Both the position numbers and the translations under genes were made by a program. Of a stretch of DNA of 64,000 nt, positions 1 through 12,607 are shown one piece after another. Origin of the DNA: Orobanche coerulescens. Its lineage: Eukaryota; Streptophyta; Magnoliopsida; Lamiales; Orobanchaceae. Each line of letters starts with the position of its first letter. Position 1 is the stretch's first letter. The stretch spans positions 103,382,501 to 103,446,500 of the forward strand of contig CM065815.1 of assembly GCA_033398695.1 (NCBI GenBank), in the 5' to 3' direction. The notes under the pieces are model-generated. The model saw only the letters and a list, made by a program, of their open reading frames with translations. It made no database searches and was not told the origin of the DNA.

Positions 1-590
1 CAGATTGGAATCTCTCAATTCGAGCTCACGCAGTCGTCGTCCCCATCTCAGGTCTGAACACCAATTTACTGCCACTCTATTTCTGGTCGACGCCTAAAAA
101 TCAATTCCCAACTACAACCCGCTCGGTGCCGGTGTAACCTAGACACCAGACCAGCAACCCAGCCCACTGTAAGCCCTAGTCCGACCCTCAATCTAGTAGC
201 CCGGACTGTGACCCTACACCAGCAGAAGGAAACCACGACACTACTGCCCAGCCCGATCTGCTACAGACCCGACCCGCTGTCCAGTCCGGTCCCATTAAAA
301 AAACAGGTTTTTTTTCTCTCTTAATCACGACGAAGATAAAGAAATCGAACCCTACTATTTGCAGTGATTTGCATGCTTTAATCATTTTTGTTGCATATTT
401 ACATTTCATAAATTTGGTATATTTATATCTAATTAAACCAGTTAAAGCATGCTCCATTAATAATTTTAATCAATCTACAATCGCGCCATAAGCCTTAGAT
501 ATCATGTCTTAGACTTTTTAACTGCATTTCTTATGTGTATAAAGATATATTCACATGAATTGTTTTTTTTTTTTTTTGTGTGTGTGTGTA
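1..590. other. No recognisable gene
   Basis: The first 300 bases are C-rich with only short reading frames. The sequence then becomes AT-rich. A T run (563-577) followed by a GT run (to about 589) abuts the LINE remnant. I see no domain, LTR terminus or RNA gene here. Confidence 0.6.
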
Positions 591-1003
591 GGGTTGCTGC
601 AGGCGGCTAGGAGGTGGAGAGGTAAGCACGTGGTCAACATGGCTTATCGTATTTTCCTAGCTGCTTTGATCAATTTGATTTGGCAGGAGAGGAATGAGAG
701 GAGATTTGGTCAGAGGCGTCGATATTCTCATACGGTTACTTTTAAGGGGATCGGTCTCGTTCGTGATATTATTTCTTAGAGATGGCCCATTCGTTCTCTT
801 TCTACTCTGGCTGTTAGGCGTATTTGGAGGATAGCTTGGTTGTATTTTATCCTTGTAGCTTGGTAGATTTTGTAGCTTATATAGCTTATGTAGGTTATGT
901 ATTGCTAGATCTGGTTCTTTGTAATGTTGTTTGGCTATAGGGTTGCCGGGTACTGGCCAGCCTTGTTGGCCACTCTTATTTATTTAATACAATTGACTTT
1001 TCC
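591..1003 (+). pseudogene. 5'-truncated LINE (non-LTR retrotransposon) 3' end
   Basis: One frame from 591 to the stop at 864-866, broken only by a stop at 777-779, encodes a stretch with the signature NLIWQERNERRFG. This W-x-ERN-x-R-x-F pattern is typical of the zinc-binding C-terminal tail that follows reverse transcriptase in plant L1-type LINEs. The RT core is absent, so the copy is 5'-truncated, as most LINE copies are. The non-coding tail continues to about 1003 and ends at a TA microsatellite instead of a clear poly-A. The family call rests on the short motif and its position at a repeat-tailed 3' end; the clade cannot be given. Confidence 0.6.

Positions 1004-1005
<2 letters not shown>

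Positions 1006-1048
<43 letters not shown>
1006..1048. repeat. (TA)n then (CA)n microsatellite
   Basis: An uninterrupted TA run (about 1006-1040) is followed by CACACACA. It lies directly downstream of the LINE tail and may be its 3' terminal repeat. Confidence 0.9.
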
Positions 1049-1161
1049 TATGCAATTATGCTATATAATTCGTAGATTTTAATACAATTTCTAATGACTA
1101 TAAAGTACCATGATAATGAGGCTTCATGTGTATTTCTAAAATCGCATCGGAATTATGTCCA

Positions 1162-2689
1162 TGTTGGGTTTTACGTGTATCAAATACAGTAAATATGAGC
1201 AAGACGCAACGGAATAAATAAGCGAAAAACTCATATGAGGATCTTCATGCAGTAATTTAATTGATTTATAAAGAGTTCGTCGAATTACCTTAATTCGAAA
1301 AACAGATCTGAATCCGGACTAGAAGCTGATTAAAATCCTTTCCTCTTTCGGTGATGCACTAACGAACAACTGGTACAAGCCGGATTACTAGATCCTTACG
1401 AATAGTGTTGATAAACAAATAATTCCTTGCTAGAAGAATTTGTACTGTTGATCTAAATCAACTAAGGAAAGAAGACGGAGATGACCAAAACGGACTTCCC
1501 GGACAGAAAACTGTTCGGCCGATTTGAAAAGGGAGGGCCGATTTTTTATCTCACACCATTAGGATTGTCTAATTTTTGTCTTATAACAACTCCTTGTCCA
1601 AGATCCTTTATTTATACTAAATAAACACTAGAGTCAAACTCTAGTATTTGCTTAGTTGCCTCTCAATTTATTAAATAATACAATACATATTATTTATTAT
1701 TTAATCTTCTAATAAATATAATATTTAATTAAATAATATAATATATAATATCCTATATCATATATTATTCATTATTTAATTTCTTTAAATAAATACAATA
1801 TCCAATATTATATCTATTAATTATTCTTGCTTGTCGTTATGTGCGACCCAAAAGGCTTATATTATGTTGGCAATTATTTAATACCTTATTAAATAATAAG
1901 TCATAAGTAGTCTATAGCAAGACATTATGACTGCCCAAATAATATAATTTTTTAGTCCATTAAACCATTTAACGTGTCAATTTCCTTTGTCACGCGATAT
2001 CATATTTGAACTAAGATATGAAAATTGTCATACTTATTGTGTTCAAAAGCTTTCTCGATCTTAAGTAGACTGATTGAATCAAATGACTCTTCATTTGAGT
2101 ATGACCATGCATTTCCTTCAGTCCTACTTATCGAGGGGCCCAGCAGATATCTCTCTCTCTAAAGAGAAAACAAATTCTCATCTTGATTATTCATTGCCCT
2201 CTACATGACTCCTACTAATCCCGATAACTAACCTTTATGATCACCATGTTTCAGATGACGTTGGATTACGTCAAGGCATAACATGTTGGACTCTATGATA
2301 ACCTCAGGTTCAAAGATTTATTGAGATACTGTTATATTGAGATTTACTTATGACATTTTCATGAAGTGAACTCAATACGGGTCTGTCCAGTATTGGTTCT
2401 CCAACCAATATCCATAAGTTTGATTCATACCATACGCATAATCATCCGATGATTTTCAATCAAACTTATACTAGTATATTAATTATTTGAGTCTCCACTC
2501 TACGTGATTGGGCCAGGTATATTTGAATAATCTTATTATTCATAAATAACCATTATTCGATTATTATAATATTAAAATATGCACACATTATAATAATTAA
2601 CGAGAAATAAATGATATCAAATAATTTAATTTAAATGTGACAATTATAAATCTAGGCACACCGAATGTCCTAGGGCACTATTCCCAACA
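1162..2689 (-). repeat. Copia-1 3' LTR
   Basis: 1528 bp with TG..CA termini, clearly matching 11087-12607 along its length but with many substitutions and small indels, so not a recent insertion. A TATA-like TATAAATAA on the minus strand lies at about 1609-1617. The neighbouring internal bases 2690-2702 read GTGGGAGAT on the minus strand, a polypurine tract. The centre is rich in AT direct repeats. Confidence 0.92.
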
Positions 2690-2703
2690 ATCTCCCACTT
2701 GCA

Positions 2704-4844
2704 CTAGGACCATTCATTCATGACTTTTAGTCCTATCGATCTAGCATGCTCAACACGCTTTCCTTGTGGGAGAGGCTTGGTAAGTGGATCAGCAACATTC
2801 TCTTCCATTGCTACTTTGCATACTGTAATATCTCTTTGTCTGACTGTCTCTCTGACTAGGTGATATTTTCTGAGCATATGTTTGGAATTATGATGGGGCC
2901 TAGGCTATTTAGCTTGTGCAATAGCACCATTATTGTCACAATAAAGGCTTATGAGACCCTGGATGGTCGGTACCACTCCTAGTTCGGTAACGAACTTTTT
3001 GATCCATACGGATTCCATAGATGCATCCGATGCTGCCAGGTACTCAACTTCTGTTACAGAATCAGCAACCTTGCTTTGCTTGGAACTCTTCGAACTCACA
3101 ACACCTCCATTCAATACAAATACATAACCAGTTTGCGATTTAAAATCGTCTCTGTCGGTTTCAAAATTGCATCGGCGTAACCATTTACAGCCAGCTCGTT
3201 TCCCACACCTCCATAAATTAGGAACAAATCCTTAGTTCTTCTTAAGTACTTTAGGATGGTTTTCACTGCTATCCAGTGACTCTCACCTAGATTTGATTGG
3301 TATCGACTTGTCATGCTAAGGGCAAACGATACACCTGATTGAGTACAAATCATGGCATACATAATCGATCAAATGACTGAGGCATATGGAATCTTGCTCA
3401 TGCGGGTTCGCTCATCAGGAGTCGAAGGACTCTGAGTCGTACTTAGGTGAATGCCATGTGAGATTGACAAGAGTCCTATCTTGGAGTCCTGCATATTGAA
3501 CCTCTTCAATATTTTGTTATTGTAGGTATTTTGACTCAGACCAATCGTTCTCTTTGATCTATCTCTATATATTTTTATCCCAAGAATGTAAGCAGCTTCT
3601 CCTAAGTCTTTCATTGAGAAACAACTTCCCAACCAAGTCTTGACTGTCTGCAAGGTGTGTATGTCATTTCCAATGAGTAATATATCATCTACATATAAGA
3701 CTAAGAAAACAACTATGCTCCCACTAACCTTCTTGTACACACATGGTTCTTTGAAGCTTGCAAATCTTTTTAGAATTTTCTGGATAAATAAAACCCACAG
3801 GTAGTGTCATGTACACATCCTCGAGTAAGTTTCCATTAAGAAACGTTGTTTTGACATCTATTTGCCATATTTCATAATCATAGTATGCGGTAATGGCAAA
3901 TAAAATTCTAATTGATTTAAGCATGACTACTGGCGAAAAAGTCTCATCATAGTCAACACCATGAATCTATCTATAAACTTTTACCACTAGTCTAGCTTTA
4001 TAGGCTTGCAGATTATCGTCCATGTCTTTCTTCTTTTTGATGACCCATTTGCACCCAATGGTTTAGCACCCTCATGTGGATCTATCAAATTCCCAACTTG
4101 ATTGTCGTACATGGATTGCATCTCTGACTTCATGGCCTCTAGCCATTCCTCGGAGTGGTCCTGAAAGCAGCTTCTATATAGGTACTAAGCTCAACATCTA
4201 TGATCGATGCGTCATTATCCTCTGTCATGAGATACCCATATCCCTCAGGTTCATGTCTCACCCTATCAAATCTGCGAGAGGCTTGTGTACTTTGAACTGG
4301 CTCTTCAACTGATTGTTGAGCCTGTTCAGCTTCCATCGGTGAAGCATTGTCTTCTTGTGGTTCTCGAGTTTCCTCGATAATTACCTTTTTCCCACTGTCT
4401 CTTTTGGAAATAAAGTCACTTTCTACGAAGACAGCATTTCGAGCAACAAATACTTTGTTCTCAGCGGGCTTATAAAAGTAGTATCCTTTAGTTTCCTTAG
4501 GATATCCCACAAATAAACATCTTTCAGATCTGGATGCCAGTTTGTCAAACACTTAGCGCCTTACGAACGCTTCGCAACCCCAGATCTTTAGAAAAGACAA
4601 GTTTGGTCTCTTACTAGTCCATCTCTCAAATGGTGTCTTTTCAACTGCTTTAAATGGAACACGGTTGAGGATGAATGATGATGTTTCTAAGGTGTGGCCC
4701 CAAAATGATAATTGAAGCTCCGTTAGAATCATCATAGATCGAACCATATATAATAAAGTTCGATTCCTCCTCTCGGACACTCCGTTATGTTGAGGTGTTC
4801 CAGGAGGACTAAGTTGTGAAACAATTCCACAACTCCTAAGATGA
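2704..4844 (-). pseudogene. Copia-1 pol, 3' part: integrase C-terminus, RT, RNase H
   Basis: Read from 4844 down to the stop at 2704-2706. 4780-4553 holds the SERRNRTLL region with the third integrase catalytic residue (Glu). 4552-4139 is the integrase C-terminal/linker region. 3924-3724 and 3740-3369 are reverse transcriptase, with the intact catalytic box YVDD at 3684-3695. 3362-2704 is the RT tail and RNase H, ending near ENVADPLTKPLP, a typical copia C-terminus. The parts lie in different frames, and some junctions overlap, so several indels have accumulated. In the original element this segment joined 7924-9624; element F now separates the integrase Glu from its two Asp residues. Confidence 0.9.
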
Positions 4845-4849
4845 TCATC

Positions 4850-6137
4850 TGTTGGCCACTAAGTATACAAAATACAGCTTGGAAAGGTATTGGTACAACA
4901 AGCTGTACGTTTTTTGAATTACAGTGCGTAGCAGAAGTTTTTTTAAGTGAGTTGCTGTAAATACAGCAACTAGGTTTTCTCCTATTAGCTTGATGCGTAC
5001 AGGGTATGCAATGCATACTTATGAATAATCACAATAATGAGAAACAGTAAATGCAGAAGGTAAATAACACAGTATTTAAAGTGGTTCGAGGTAAACCCCT
5101 CTACATCCACTGGTCCTCCACATAGGAGTAAAAGTGTTTATTATAATCACTACGTACACAAGTACGTGACTATAATAAATCCTATCCTTGTATCGTTCAC
5201 ACAAATTGATACAAAGACTGTCGCTTTCAACCGTTCACACAGATTGGTTTAAATCTTTCACTTGACTTGCTTCTTTACACACAGTTCAAAAGCTTCGTCT
5301 ACAATGTAGATCCGTCACACACATTTTCAGGAAAAGCAAGGCTTTCTTCAGTCCACACAGGGCTGATGGTTTACTTCAAATATAAGAAAATGAGTTGAAC
5401 AACACCTTGACTTCTTGAGCTTGAGCTGATGATGTGTTGTTCAAGGTTGAGCACTTGTATATTTCTTCTCTCAAGAATGGCAGTATGCTCGAAGAAATAT
5501 GTTTGCTCTTGATATACTGTTCTTGTAAGGTTCACGTGTGTATCTTAGTATATCTTAGTTCGTTTAGTTTTCAGTCGTTCGTTCTATATCTGTGCTCTGA
5601 CCTTCAAACTTCGGGGTATATAGCCTTTGGAATAGACCCGTTGTGAATAGATCTGTTGAGCAAAGAGTCCGTTCCAACGTGTTGATTGACTTACAAAATA
5701 CAAGATCCGGATTTTGCTCCTTGTCTGAAGATCTTTGTCGGCTGGTATTTAAATACTTTATCCAGTCAGTATTTAAATACTTCTTTTCAAATGGTGGCTT
5801 AACTTTAGCGTATAAAGTAGATTCCGTTCCAACGATCTTCAGTTCTATTGGATAAGTGTTGAAGATCCTAATACTTTAAAGCCTATTTATTGTATCCAAC
5901 ATGTTGCATTTATAAAGCTGTAGCTATAGGTTCCAACCCTGTAGGCTATCTCTTAGTGCTGCTGTATGGAAGGTGCTGTATGAATGTTTCCGGACAGCTT
6001 CCATACTTGGTGTCGGCAACTTGTAATCTTCTTACTGTATGATGGCAATTTATCCTTTTGCTGTATGATGGCAGCACGAAGACTTGCTGTATGTTGGCAC
6101 TTTATCAAGACAAAGTACAAGATTGTTTATCCCAACA
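4850..6137 (-). repeat. Element F 3' LTR
   Basis: 1288 bp, starting TGTTGGCCACT and ending TTTATCCCAACA on the plus strand. Near the outer U3 end it holds direct repeats of CTGTATGATGGCA type (about 6034, 6060, 6085) at 25-26 bp spacing, plus two further CTGTATG units near 5961 and 5974. Confidence 0.93.
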
Positions 6138-6525
6138 GAAATTTTGTTTTCGTTTGAGATCTCAGTCCCCTTACAAATCATCTTGAGTTTATCCCAGATT
6201 TCCTTAGCTGTCTTACAGCTCCTTACCTTTGAGAATGTACCTTTGTCGAGAGCGAAAAATAGCGCATTCTTAGATACTTTGTCGAGGTTGGCACACTTGC
6301 GCTCGTCAGTTGTCCACTGCTCGCGCTCTTTCTCGAGCATCTCGGCATGAGCTTGGCCTTCAATCCTTGCGGTAGGATTTACCTTCATGATCTTTATGGG
6401 GCCATTTGAATGACAAAAATCATTTCTTCGTGCATGGCTTCAAGATGAGCTTCCATCCCGATTCTCCAGTCATCAAATTCGTTAATCGGGAACATAAGGA
6501 CCTTATTTATCATAGAGGTATCCAT
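6138..6525 (-). pseudogene. Element F gag N-terminal fragment
   Basis: The likely start is the ATG at 6525 (minus), matching the same position after the primer site in element G. The product resembles UBN2-type copia gag, with a DDWRIGMEAHL motif near the N-terminus and SCKTAKEIWDKLK near the break. A 1-base frameshift lies near 6400 (the two frames overlap around MAP/PIKIMK). The frame runs straight into the 3' LTR at 6137, so roughly the first 130 residues survive and everything downstream is lost. Gag would form the capsid-like particle; this fragment cannot. Confidence is high for the family and moderate for the start. Confidence 0.8.
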
Positions 6526-6621
6526 ATGAGAAAATAGGAAAGATCAAGACTGTTTTAAAAAATAAGTGATTTTAGGATCTGATTCGGTTAAAAATACGAC
6601 TGATTCTTTTTAGAATCAACC

Positions 6622-6633
6622 GCTTCGATACCA
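6622..6633 (-). promoter_or_regulatory. Element F primer-binding site (initiator-Met tRNA)
   Basis: The minus strand reads TGGTATCGAAGC two bases inside the 5' LTR, close to the plant iMet tRNA complement TGGTATCAGAGC. Confidence 0.8.
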
Positions 6634-6635
6634 CT

Positions 6636-7918
6636 TGTTGGCCACTAAGTATACAAAATACAGCTTGGAAAGGTGTTGATACAACAAGATATACATTTTT
6701 CGAATAAGAGTGCATAGCGGAAGTTCTTTTAAGTGAGTTGCTCTAAATACAGCAACTACGTTTTCTCGTGTTAGCTTAATGCGTTCAGGGTATGCAATGT
6801 ATACTTATGAATAATCACAGTAATGATAAATAGTAAATATAAAAGGTAAATAACACAATATTCAAAGTGGTTCGAGGTAAACCCCTCTACGTCCACTGGT
6901 CCTCCACACAGGAGTAAAAGTGTTTATTATAATCACTACGTACACAACTACGTGACTATAATCAAACCTATCCTTGTATCGTTCACACAGATTGATACAA
7001 AGACTGTCGCTTTCAACCGTTCACACAGATTGGTTTAAAGCTTTCACTTGACTTGCTTCTTCACACACAGTTCCAAAACTTCGTCTACAATGCAGATCCG
7101 TCACACACAGTTTCAGGAAAAACATGGCTTTCTTCAGTCCACACAGGGCTGATGGTTTACTTCAAATGTAAGAACACGAGTTTGAACAACAACTTGACTT
7201 CTTGAGCTTGAGATGATGATGTGTTGTTCAAGGTTTAGCACTTGTATATTTCTTCTCTCAAGAATGGCAGTATGCTCGAAGAAATTTGTTTTCTCTTGTT
7301 CTTGTAAGGTTCACATGTGTATCTTAGTATATCTTAGTTTGTTTAGTTTTCAGTCGTTCATTCTATATCTGTGTTCTGATCTTCAAACTTCGGGGTATAT
7401 ATATCCTTTGGAATAGATTCGTTGTGAATAGATCCGTTGAGCAAAGAGTCCGTTCCAACGTGTTGATTGACTTGCAAAATACAAGATCCGGATTTTGCTC
7501 CTTGTCTGAAGATCTTTGTCAGCTGGTATTTAAATACTTTATCCATTCAATATTTAAATACTTCTTTTCAAACGGTGGCTTGACTTTAGCATATAAAGTA
7601 TATTTTGTTCCAACGGTCTTCAGTTCTGTTGGATAAGTGTTGAAGCTCCTAATACTTTACAGCCTGTTTACTGTATCCAACATGTTGCATTTATAATGCT
7701 GTAGCTGTAGGTTCCAACGTTGTAGGCTATCTTTTAGTGCTGCTGTATGGAAGGTGCTGTATGAATGTTTCCGAACAGCTTCCATAGTTGGTGTCAGCAA
7801 CTCGTGATCTTCTTGCTGCATGATGGCAATTTATCCTTTTGCTATATGATGGCAGCATGAAGAATTGCTGTATGTTGGCACTTTATCAAAATAAAGTACA
7901 GAATTATTTATCCCAACA
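6636..7918 (-). repeat. Element F 5' LTR
   Basis: 1283 bp with TGTTGG..CCAACA termini. It is collinear with 4850-6137 and clearly diverged by substitutions, so the insertion is not very recent. Confidence 0.93.
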
Positions 7919-7923
7919 TCATC

Positions 7924-9624
7924 GAATTCTTGGCTCAAGTATTCGCCACCTTGATCCGATTGAAGGGCTTTAATTTTCTTGCCAAGTTGATTATGTACTT
8001 CACTCTGGAATATTTTGAACATTTTAAAATATTCATGTTTATGCTTCATGAGATAAACATATCTATACTGGCTAAGATCATCGGTAAATGTGATGAAGTA
8101 TTGGTATCCGCCTATGGCATGAGTGCTAAGAGGTCCTCATACATCAGTATGTACTAGGCCTAATAGATCATTAGCCCCTTCTCCATGACCGGTAAAAGGA
8201 TTTTTCGTCATCTTGCTCAATAAACAAGATTCGCATGTCCCATATGACTCATAGTCAAAAGAGTCTAAAAGTCCATGGTTATGGAGTTTACAAATGCGTT
8301 TCTCATTTATGTGACCAAGTCGACAGTGCCATAAGTAAGTCGGGTTAGAATCGTTGAGCTTAGGTTTCTTCGTTGCAATGTTATAGACTTCCAAAGTGTT
8401 GGACTCATCTAGATCAATATTGTAAAGGCCAGTATATAATTTTGCAGTACCATAAAGCATGTCATCAAAGAAAATACGAATAACCTTACTCTTAATAAGA
8501 AAACTGTAACCTTCACAATCTAATTTAGAAACTGAAATAATATTTCTATTCATAGCAAGAACATAATAGCAATTATTCAAAACTAACAAAAGCCCATTGG
8601 GTAAAACTAGATCATAAGTTCCTACGTCTAGTGCAGCAACTCTTGCTCCATTGCCGACTCTTAGATCCACTTCCCCTTTCTTCAGTGCTCTACTGCTTCT
8701 CACCCCATGCACATTTGTACAAATGTGAGATCCACATCCAGTATCCAATACCCAAGAGTTAGAAGTAGATAAGTTAACTTCTATAACAAATATACCTGTG
8801 ACAGTCTCACTACCCTTGGTACGCTTTAGCTCTTCCAAGTAAACCTTATAATTTCTTTTCCAGTGTCCTGGTTTATTTCAATGATGGCAATTCCATCTTT
8901 GGGAGCTTTATCCATGAAAAACAGCTCGGTAGGGTCTTCTTGGCAACTTTTGTCTTACCTTTGTCCTTGCCTTTGTTCTTCAAGGACTTCTGTGTGCTGA
9001 CCATCAGCACGTGGCTTGGTTTCTTCTTAATATTTTGCTCATCCGTTTTAAGTATCCCATGCAGCTCAGTAATGTACTTCTCCATCTCATTCATATTATA
9101 GTTGATAATGAACTGCCCGAAACTATCGGGCAATGAGTTTAGGATCACATCCATGGAGTGCTCCTTAGAAAGTGGAAAACCAAGCCTATCAAGATGATCA
9201 ATATATTCTTTCATCTTGAGAATATAAGCACTGACAAATGTCCCCTCAACTATCTTGCAAGCATACAAGACTTTTGAAAGGTCTCACACCTCTCTTGCGT
9301 AGCGTGTTTTTAGAAAGTTTCCTTGAGATGAGCATTATAGGCTTCCATTTCTTCCAGATTCTTCTGAAGTTCTGGACAAATGTAGACAACATAAGACAAT
9401 TGACATCAATGGAATCATCACAATGTTTTTTCCATTTTTTCTGCTTTGTTAGCATTGTCAGCAGGCTCATCGGGAATTTCATCCTAATGAACATACAACT
9501 TTCTTTCTTGCTAGAGACTATTCTCAAGCTCTCGATCCAATCCAGATAGTTACTGCCATTTTTTTTGAGCTTGTCCTCTCAAGGACGGATCGCAGTGAAA
9601 TTTGGAAGTGTTGTTTGATGCCAT
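7924..9624 (-). pseudogene. Copia-1 gag, protease and integrase N-terminal part
   Basis: Gag starts at the ATG at 9624 and is recognisable through about 8870 (LNSLPDSFGQF region), in at least two frames. The aspartic protease motif DTG lies at 8737-8745 within WVLDTGCGSHIC. Next come the GAG-pre-integrase HHCC finger (LWHCRLGH, CESCLLSK) and the first integrase Asp in HTDV near 8140. A stop follows almost at once. The second Asp is in SDQGGEY just before 7924. Here the target duplication and element F interrupt the frame; the missing Glu is at about 4770. The gag zinc knuckle at about 8870-8900 is out of frame. Confidence 0.9.
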
Positions 9625-11086
9625 TCTAGTATCTATAAAATTCAACATGCAAAGTATTTAGGTACATTATTTTATTTCTCGAAAAATACTCCCACTAAAC
9701 AAAATACCCTCAATTTTACAACGTTTGTAATTTTAGTGGGCTAAGACCCCCATTTTATACAATTCTAAACTCAGCTTTGGCCTGGCGCCTAAGATTGAGC
9801 GACTTAAGGTGGACAACTCTTTATCGATTACATCATATGTAACTCTTAGATTATATTTATGGGATTTGGCATCTTATGACCAAGCATGTTATAATCCCAT
9901 CTTATGCCTTAAGGTTCAAAACTATTTTGAATTCTTAGTTCCATTAAAACACATAGGTATCACCATTACCTATCCTAGCTCACTAAGATAATCCGAGCAC
10001 CCAGCATTGGCATTTCCTGCTCAAGATGATCGAAGTATTGTAGGTGTTTTAATTAAACGACATTTAAAAATTTTTTAATGAGGGGTTTTATCCTATGTTG
10101 CATGTCTATGTTGGCTAACATACATCTAAACATACATCGCATAACATTCATGCATAAATTTACACATACGCATCACATGACATAAAAGGCATAGGACCGT
10201 GTATAGCATGACCATAATCCTAACGTGATTTTCAGGAGCCAACATGAAAATCACAAAGGTCAATATAAAGAGTATAATTGGTCTTCCTTGATCTTCCAAC
10301 TCCTTGGAACGTCATACGCGATCAATTGGCTCCTCGAGTCTGTCCTTCGTCTCCTTCTTGTCTTCATTACATTAATGAAAATATACTACACTAGTAAAAA
10401 ATACAAGAGGGCAAACGACGCACAGGCTATAAATTATAATAATAAATTAAAAGACGACTCGCAGGCCGTAAAAACCAATTAAAATTAAACGACACGCAGG
10501 CCGTTAAAACCAATCTAATAATAAATTGAAATATCCAATCATATTGGTCAATTTATGGTCTTGCTATACACCAACATATACTAAAAATTAATCATCACAT
10601 GATTAATTTAAACCTGACAGATAATATATAAATAATATTTAGCATCCTAATTGAACAAAAGAAGAACACAGAACAGTGGCCGAAGGGATGAACAGCACCC
10701 CCGGTCCCCCAGGTTCAAAACCTAGGACACGCAATATTTTGTGCTATTTTTCACACAGGGCCGCGGGTCGCGGGTCATGGGAGCGGGTCGACCAAGATTC
10801 GGTCATCAAGTAACCCTAGCCCAGACCCTGTGGGTCGACCCAAGTCGTGACCCATTTCTGGACAGTTTTATCCAGAACAGTTTCTGTGTATTAACAATGC
10901 GGAAAATAGCAAAAAACAGTATAAAAATTAATTCTTAACGATACGATTTAATCAAATTAAATCAAAAAATATTTAGAAAATCTCTATTTCATAAATATGA
11001 TCAAGAACATAATTTTATATATTCAAACCATATAAAACACGTTCTACATAAACACTTAAATCACTGCAACCTTGCTCCGATACTAC
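9625..11086 (-). other. Copia-1 untranslated leader with primer-binding site
   Basis: About 1.46 kb between the 5' LTR and gag with no supported gene. The primer site is at 11074-11085 (minus strand TAGTATCGGAGC, two mismatches to the iMet complement). A short tandem motif around CGCAGGCCGT recurs at about 10420-10505. Confidence 0.75.
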
Positions 11087-12607
11087 TGTTGGAGTTTACG
11101 TGTATCAAATACAGTAAATCTGATCAAGATGCAGCGGAATAAATAAACAAAAAACCCAGATGAGGATCTTCATGCAGTAATTTAATTGATTTATAAAGAG
11201 TTCGTCGAATTACCTTAATTCGAAGAACAAATCTGAACCCAAACCAGAAGCTGATTAAAATCCCCTTCCTCTTTCGGTGATCCACACATGAACAACTGGT
11301 ACAAGCCGGATTGCTAGATCCCTACGAATAACATTGATAAATACTACCAATAATTCATAGCTAGAAGGATTTGTACTGTTGATCAAAATCAACTAAGGGA
11401 AGAAGACGGAGATGGCCAAAAAGGACTTCCCGGACAGAAAAACGGTCCAGTTGATTTGAAGAGGGAGGGCCGATTTTTTTATCTCACAGAATTAGGATTG
11501 TGTAACTCTAGTATTTGCTTAGTTGCCCCTCAACTTATTAAATAATACAATACATATAATATCTTATATTATATATTACTTATTATTTAATCCGCTAATA
11601 AATATAATATCTAATATTATTTTTATCTTTCCCGGTTGATATAATTTAATAATATAATATAAAATATCCTATAGTATATATTACTCATTATTTAATTTCT
11701 TTAATAAATATAATATCTAATATTATACCTATTAATTATTCTTGCTTGTTTTTAGTTGTCGTATGTGTGACCCGAAAGGCTTATATTATGTTGGCAATTA
11801 TTTAATACCATATTAAATGATAAGTCATAAGCGGTTTCTAGCAAGATATTATGACTACCCAAATAATATAATTTTATAGTCCATTAAATAATTTAACGTG
11901 TCAAATCCCTTTGTCGCGCGATATCATATTTGAACTAAGTCATGGAAATTGTCATACTTATTATGTTCAAATGGTTTATCGATCTTAAGTAGACTGATTG
12001 AATCAAATGACTCTTCATTTGAGAACGGCCATGCATTTCCTCCAGTCCTACTTATCAAGGGCCCCAGCAGACATCTCTCTCCCTAAAGAGAGGGACAAAT
12101 CCTATCTTGATTATTCTTTGCCCTCTACATGAATCCTACTAATCCCGATCGCGAACCTTTATGATCACCATTTGGATTACGTCAAGGCATAGAAGTTATC
12201 ATGCTGGACTATATGATAATCTCAGGTTCAAGGATTTATTGACATACTGTTATATTGAGATTCACTTATGACGTTTCCATGCAGTGATCTCAATGCAGGT
12301 CTGTCCAGTATTGATTCTCCAACCAATACCCATAACTTTGATCCGTACAATATGCATAATTATCCGATGATTATCAATCAAACTTATACTAGTATATTAA
12401 TCACTTGAGTTTCCACTCTATGTGATTGGACCAGACACATTTAAATAATCTTATTATTTGTGAATAACCATTATTCGATTATTATAATATTAAAACATGC
12501 ACACATTATAATAATCAAAGAGAAATAAATGACATCAAATAACATTATTTAAATGTGACAATTATAAATCTAGGCATATCGAATGTCCTAGAGCACTAAT
12601 CCCAACA
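11087..12607 (-). repeat. Copia-1 5' LTR
   Basis: 1521 bp with TGTTGG..CCCAACA ends. It is collinear with 1162-2689 apart from small indels, including loss of a short segment around 11500-11520 relative to the left copy and local insertions in the AT-rich part. Confidence 0.92.

Larger units (their letters stand above)
4850..7918 (-). mobile_element. Element F: deleted copia mini-element nested in Copia-1 integrase
   Basis: Two LTRs (4850-6137 and 6636-7918) surround only 498 bp of internal sequence. A perfect 5-bp target duplication TCATC flanks the whole (4845-4849 and 7919-7923), so it inserted as a unit into the integrase reading frame. The internal part keeps a primer site and the gag N-terminus but no protease, integrase, RT, RNase H or polypurine tract. 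It belongs to the same family as G at the right edge of the window. Confidence 0.95.
1162..12607 (-). mobile_element. Copia-1: Ty1/copia LTR retrotransposon, full-length but dead, split by element F
   Basis: Two long direct repeats starting TGTTGG and ending CCCAACA (1162-2689 and 11087-12607) enclose minus-strand gag, protease, integrase, RT and RNase H in copia order (integrase before RT). A PPT-like purine run lies next to the left LTR and an iMet-type primer site next to the right LTR. Subtracting nested element F leaves about 8.4 kb. The flanks do not show a perfect adjacent 5-bp duplication: ATGTC occurs at 1155-1159 and 12609-12613, but is separated from the LTR ends by two and one bases. 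All domains carry frameshifts or stops. Confidence 0.93.

Noticed and set aside
188..457. 89-codon minus-strand frame near the left edge
   Set aside because: No start context, domain or compositional support; spans the change from C-rich to AT-rich sequence.
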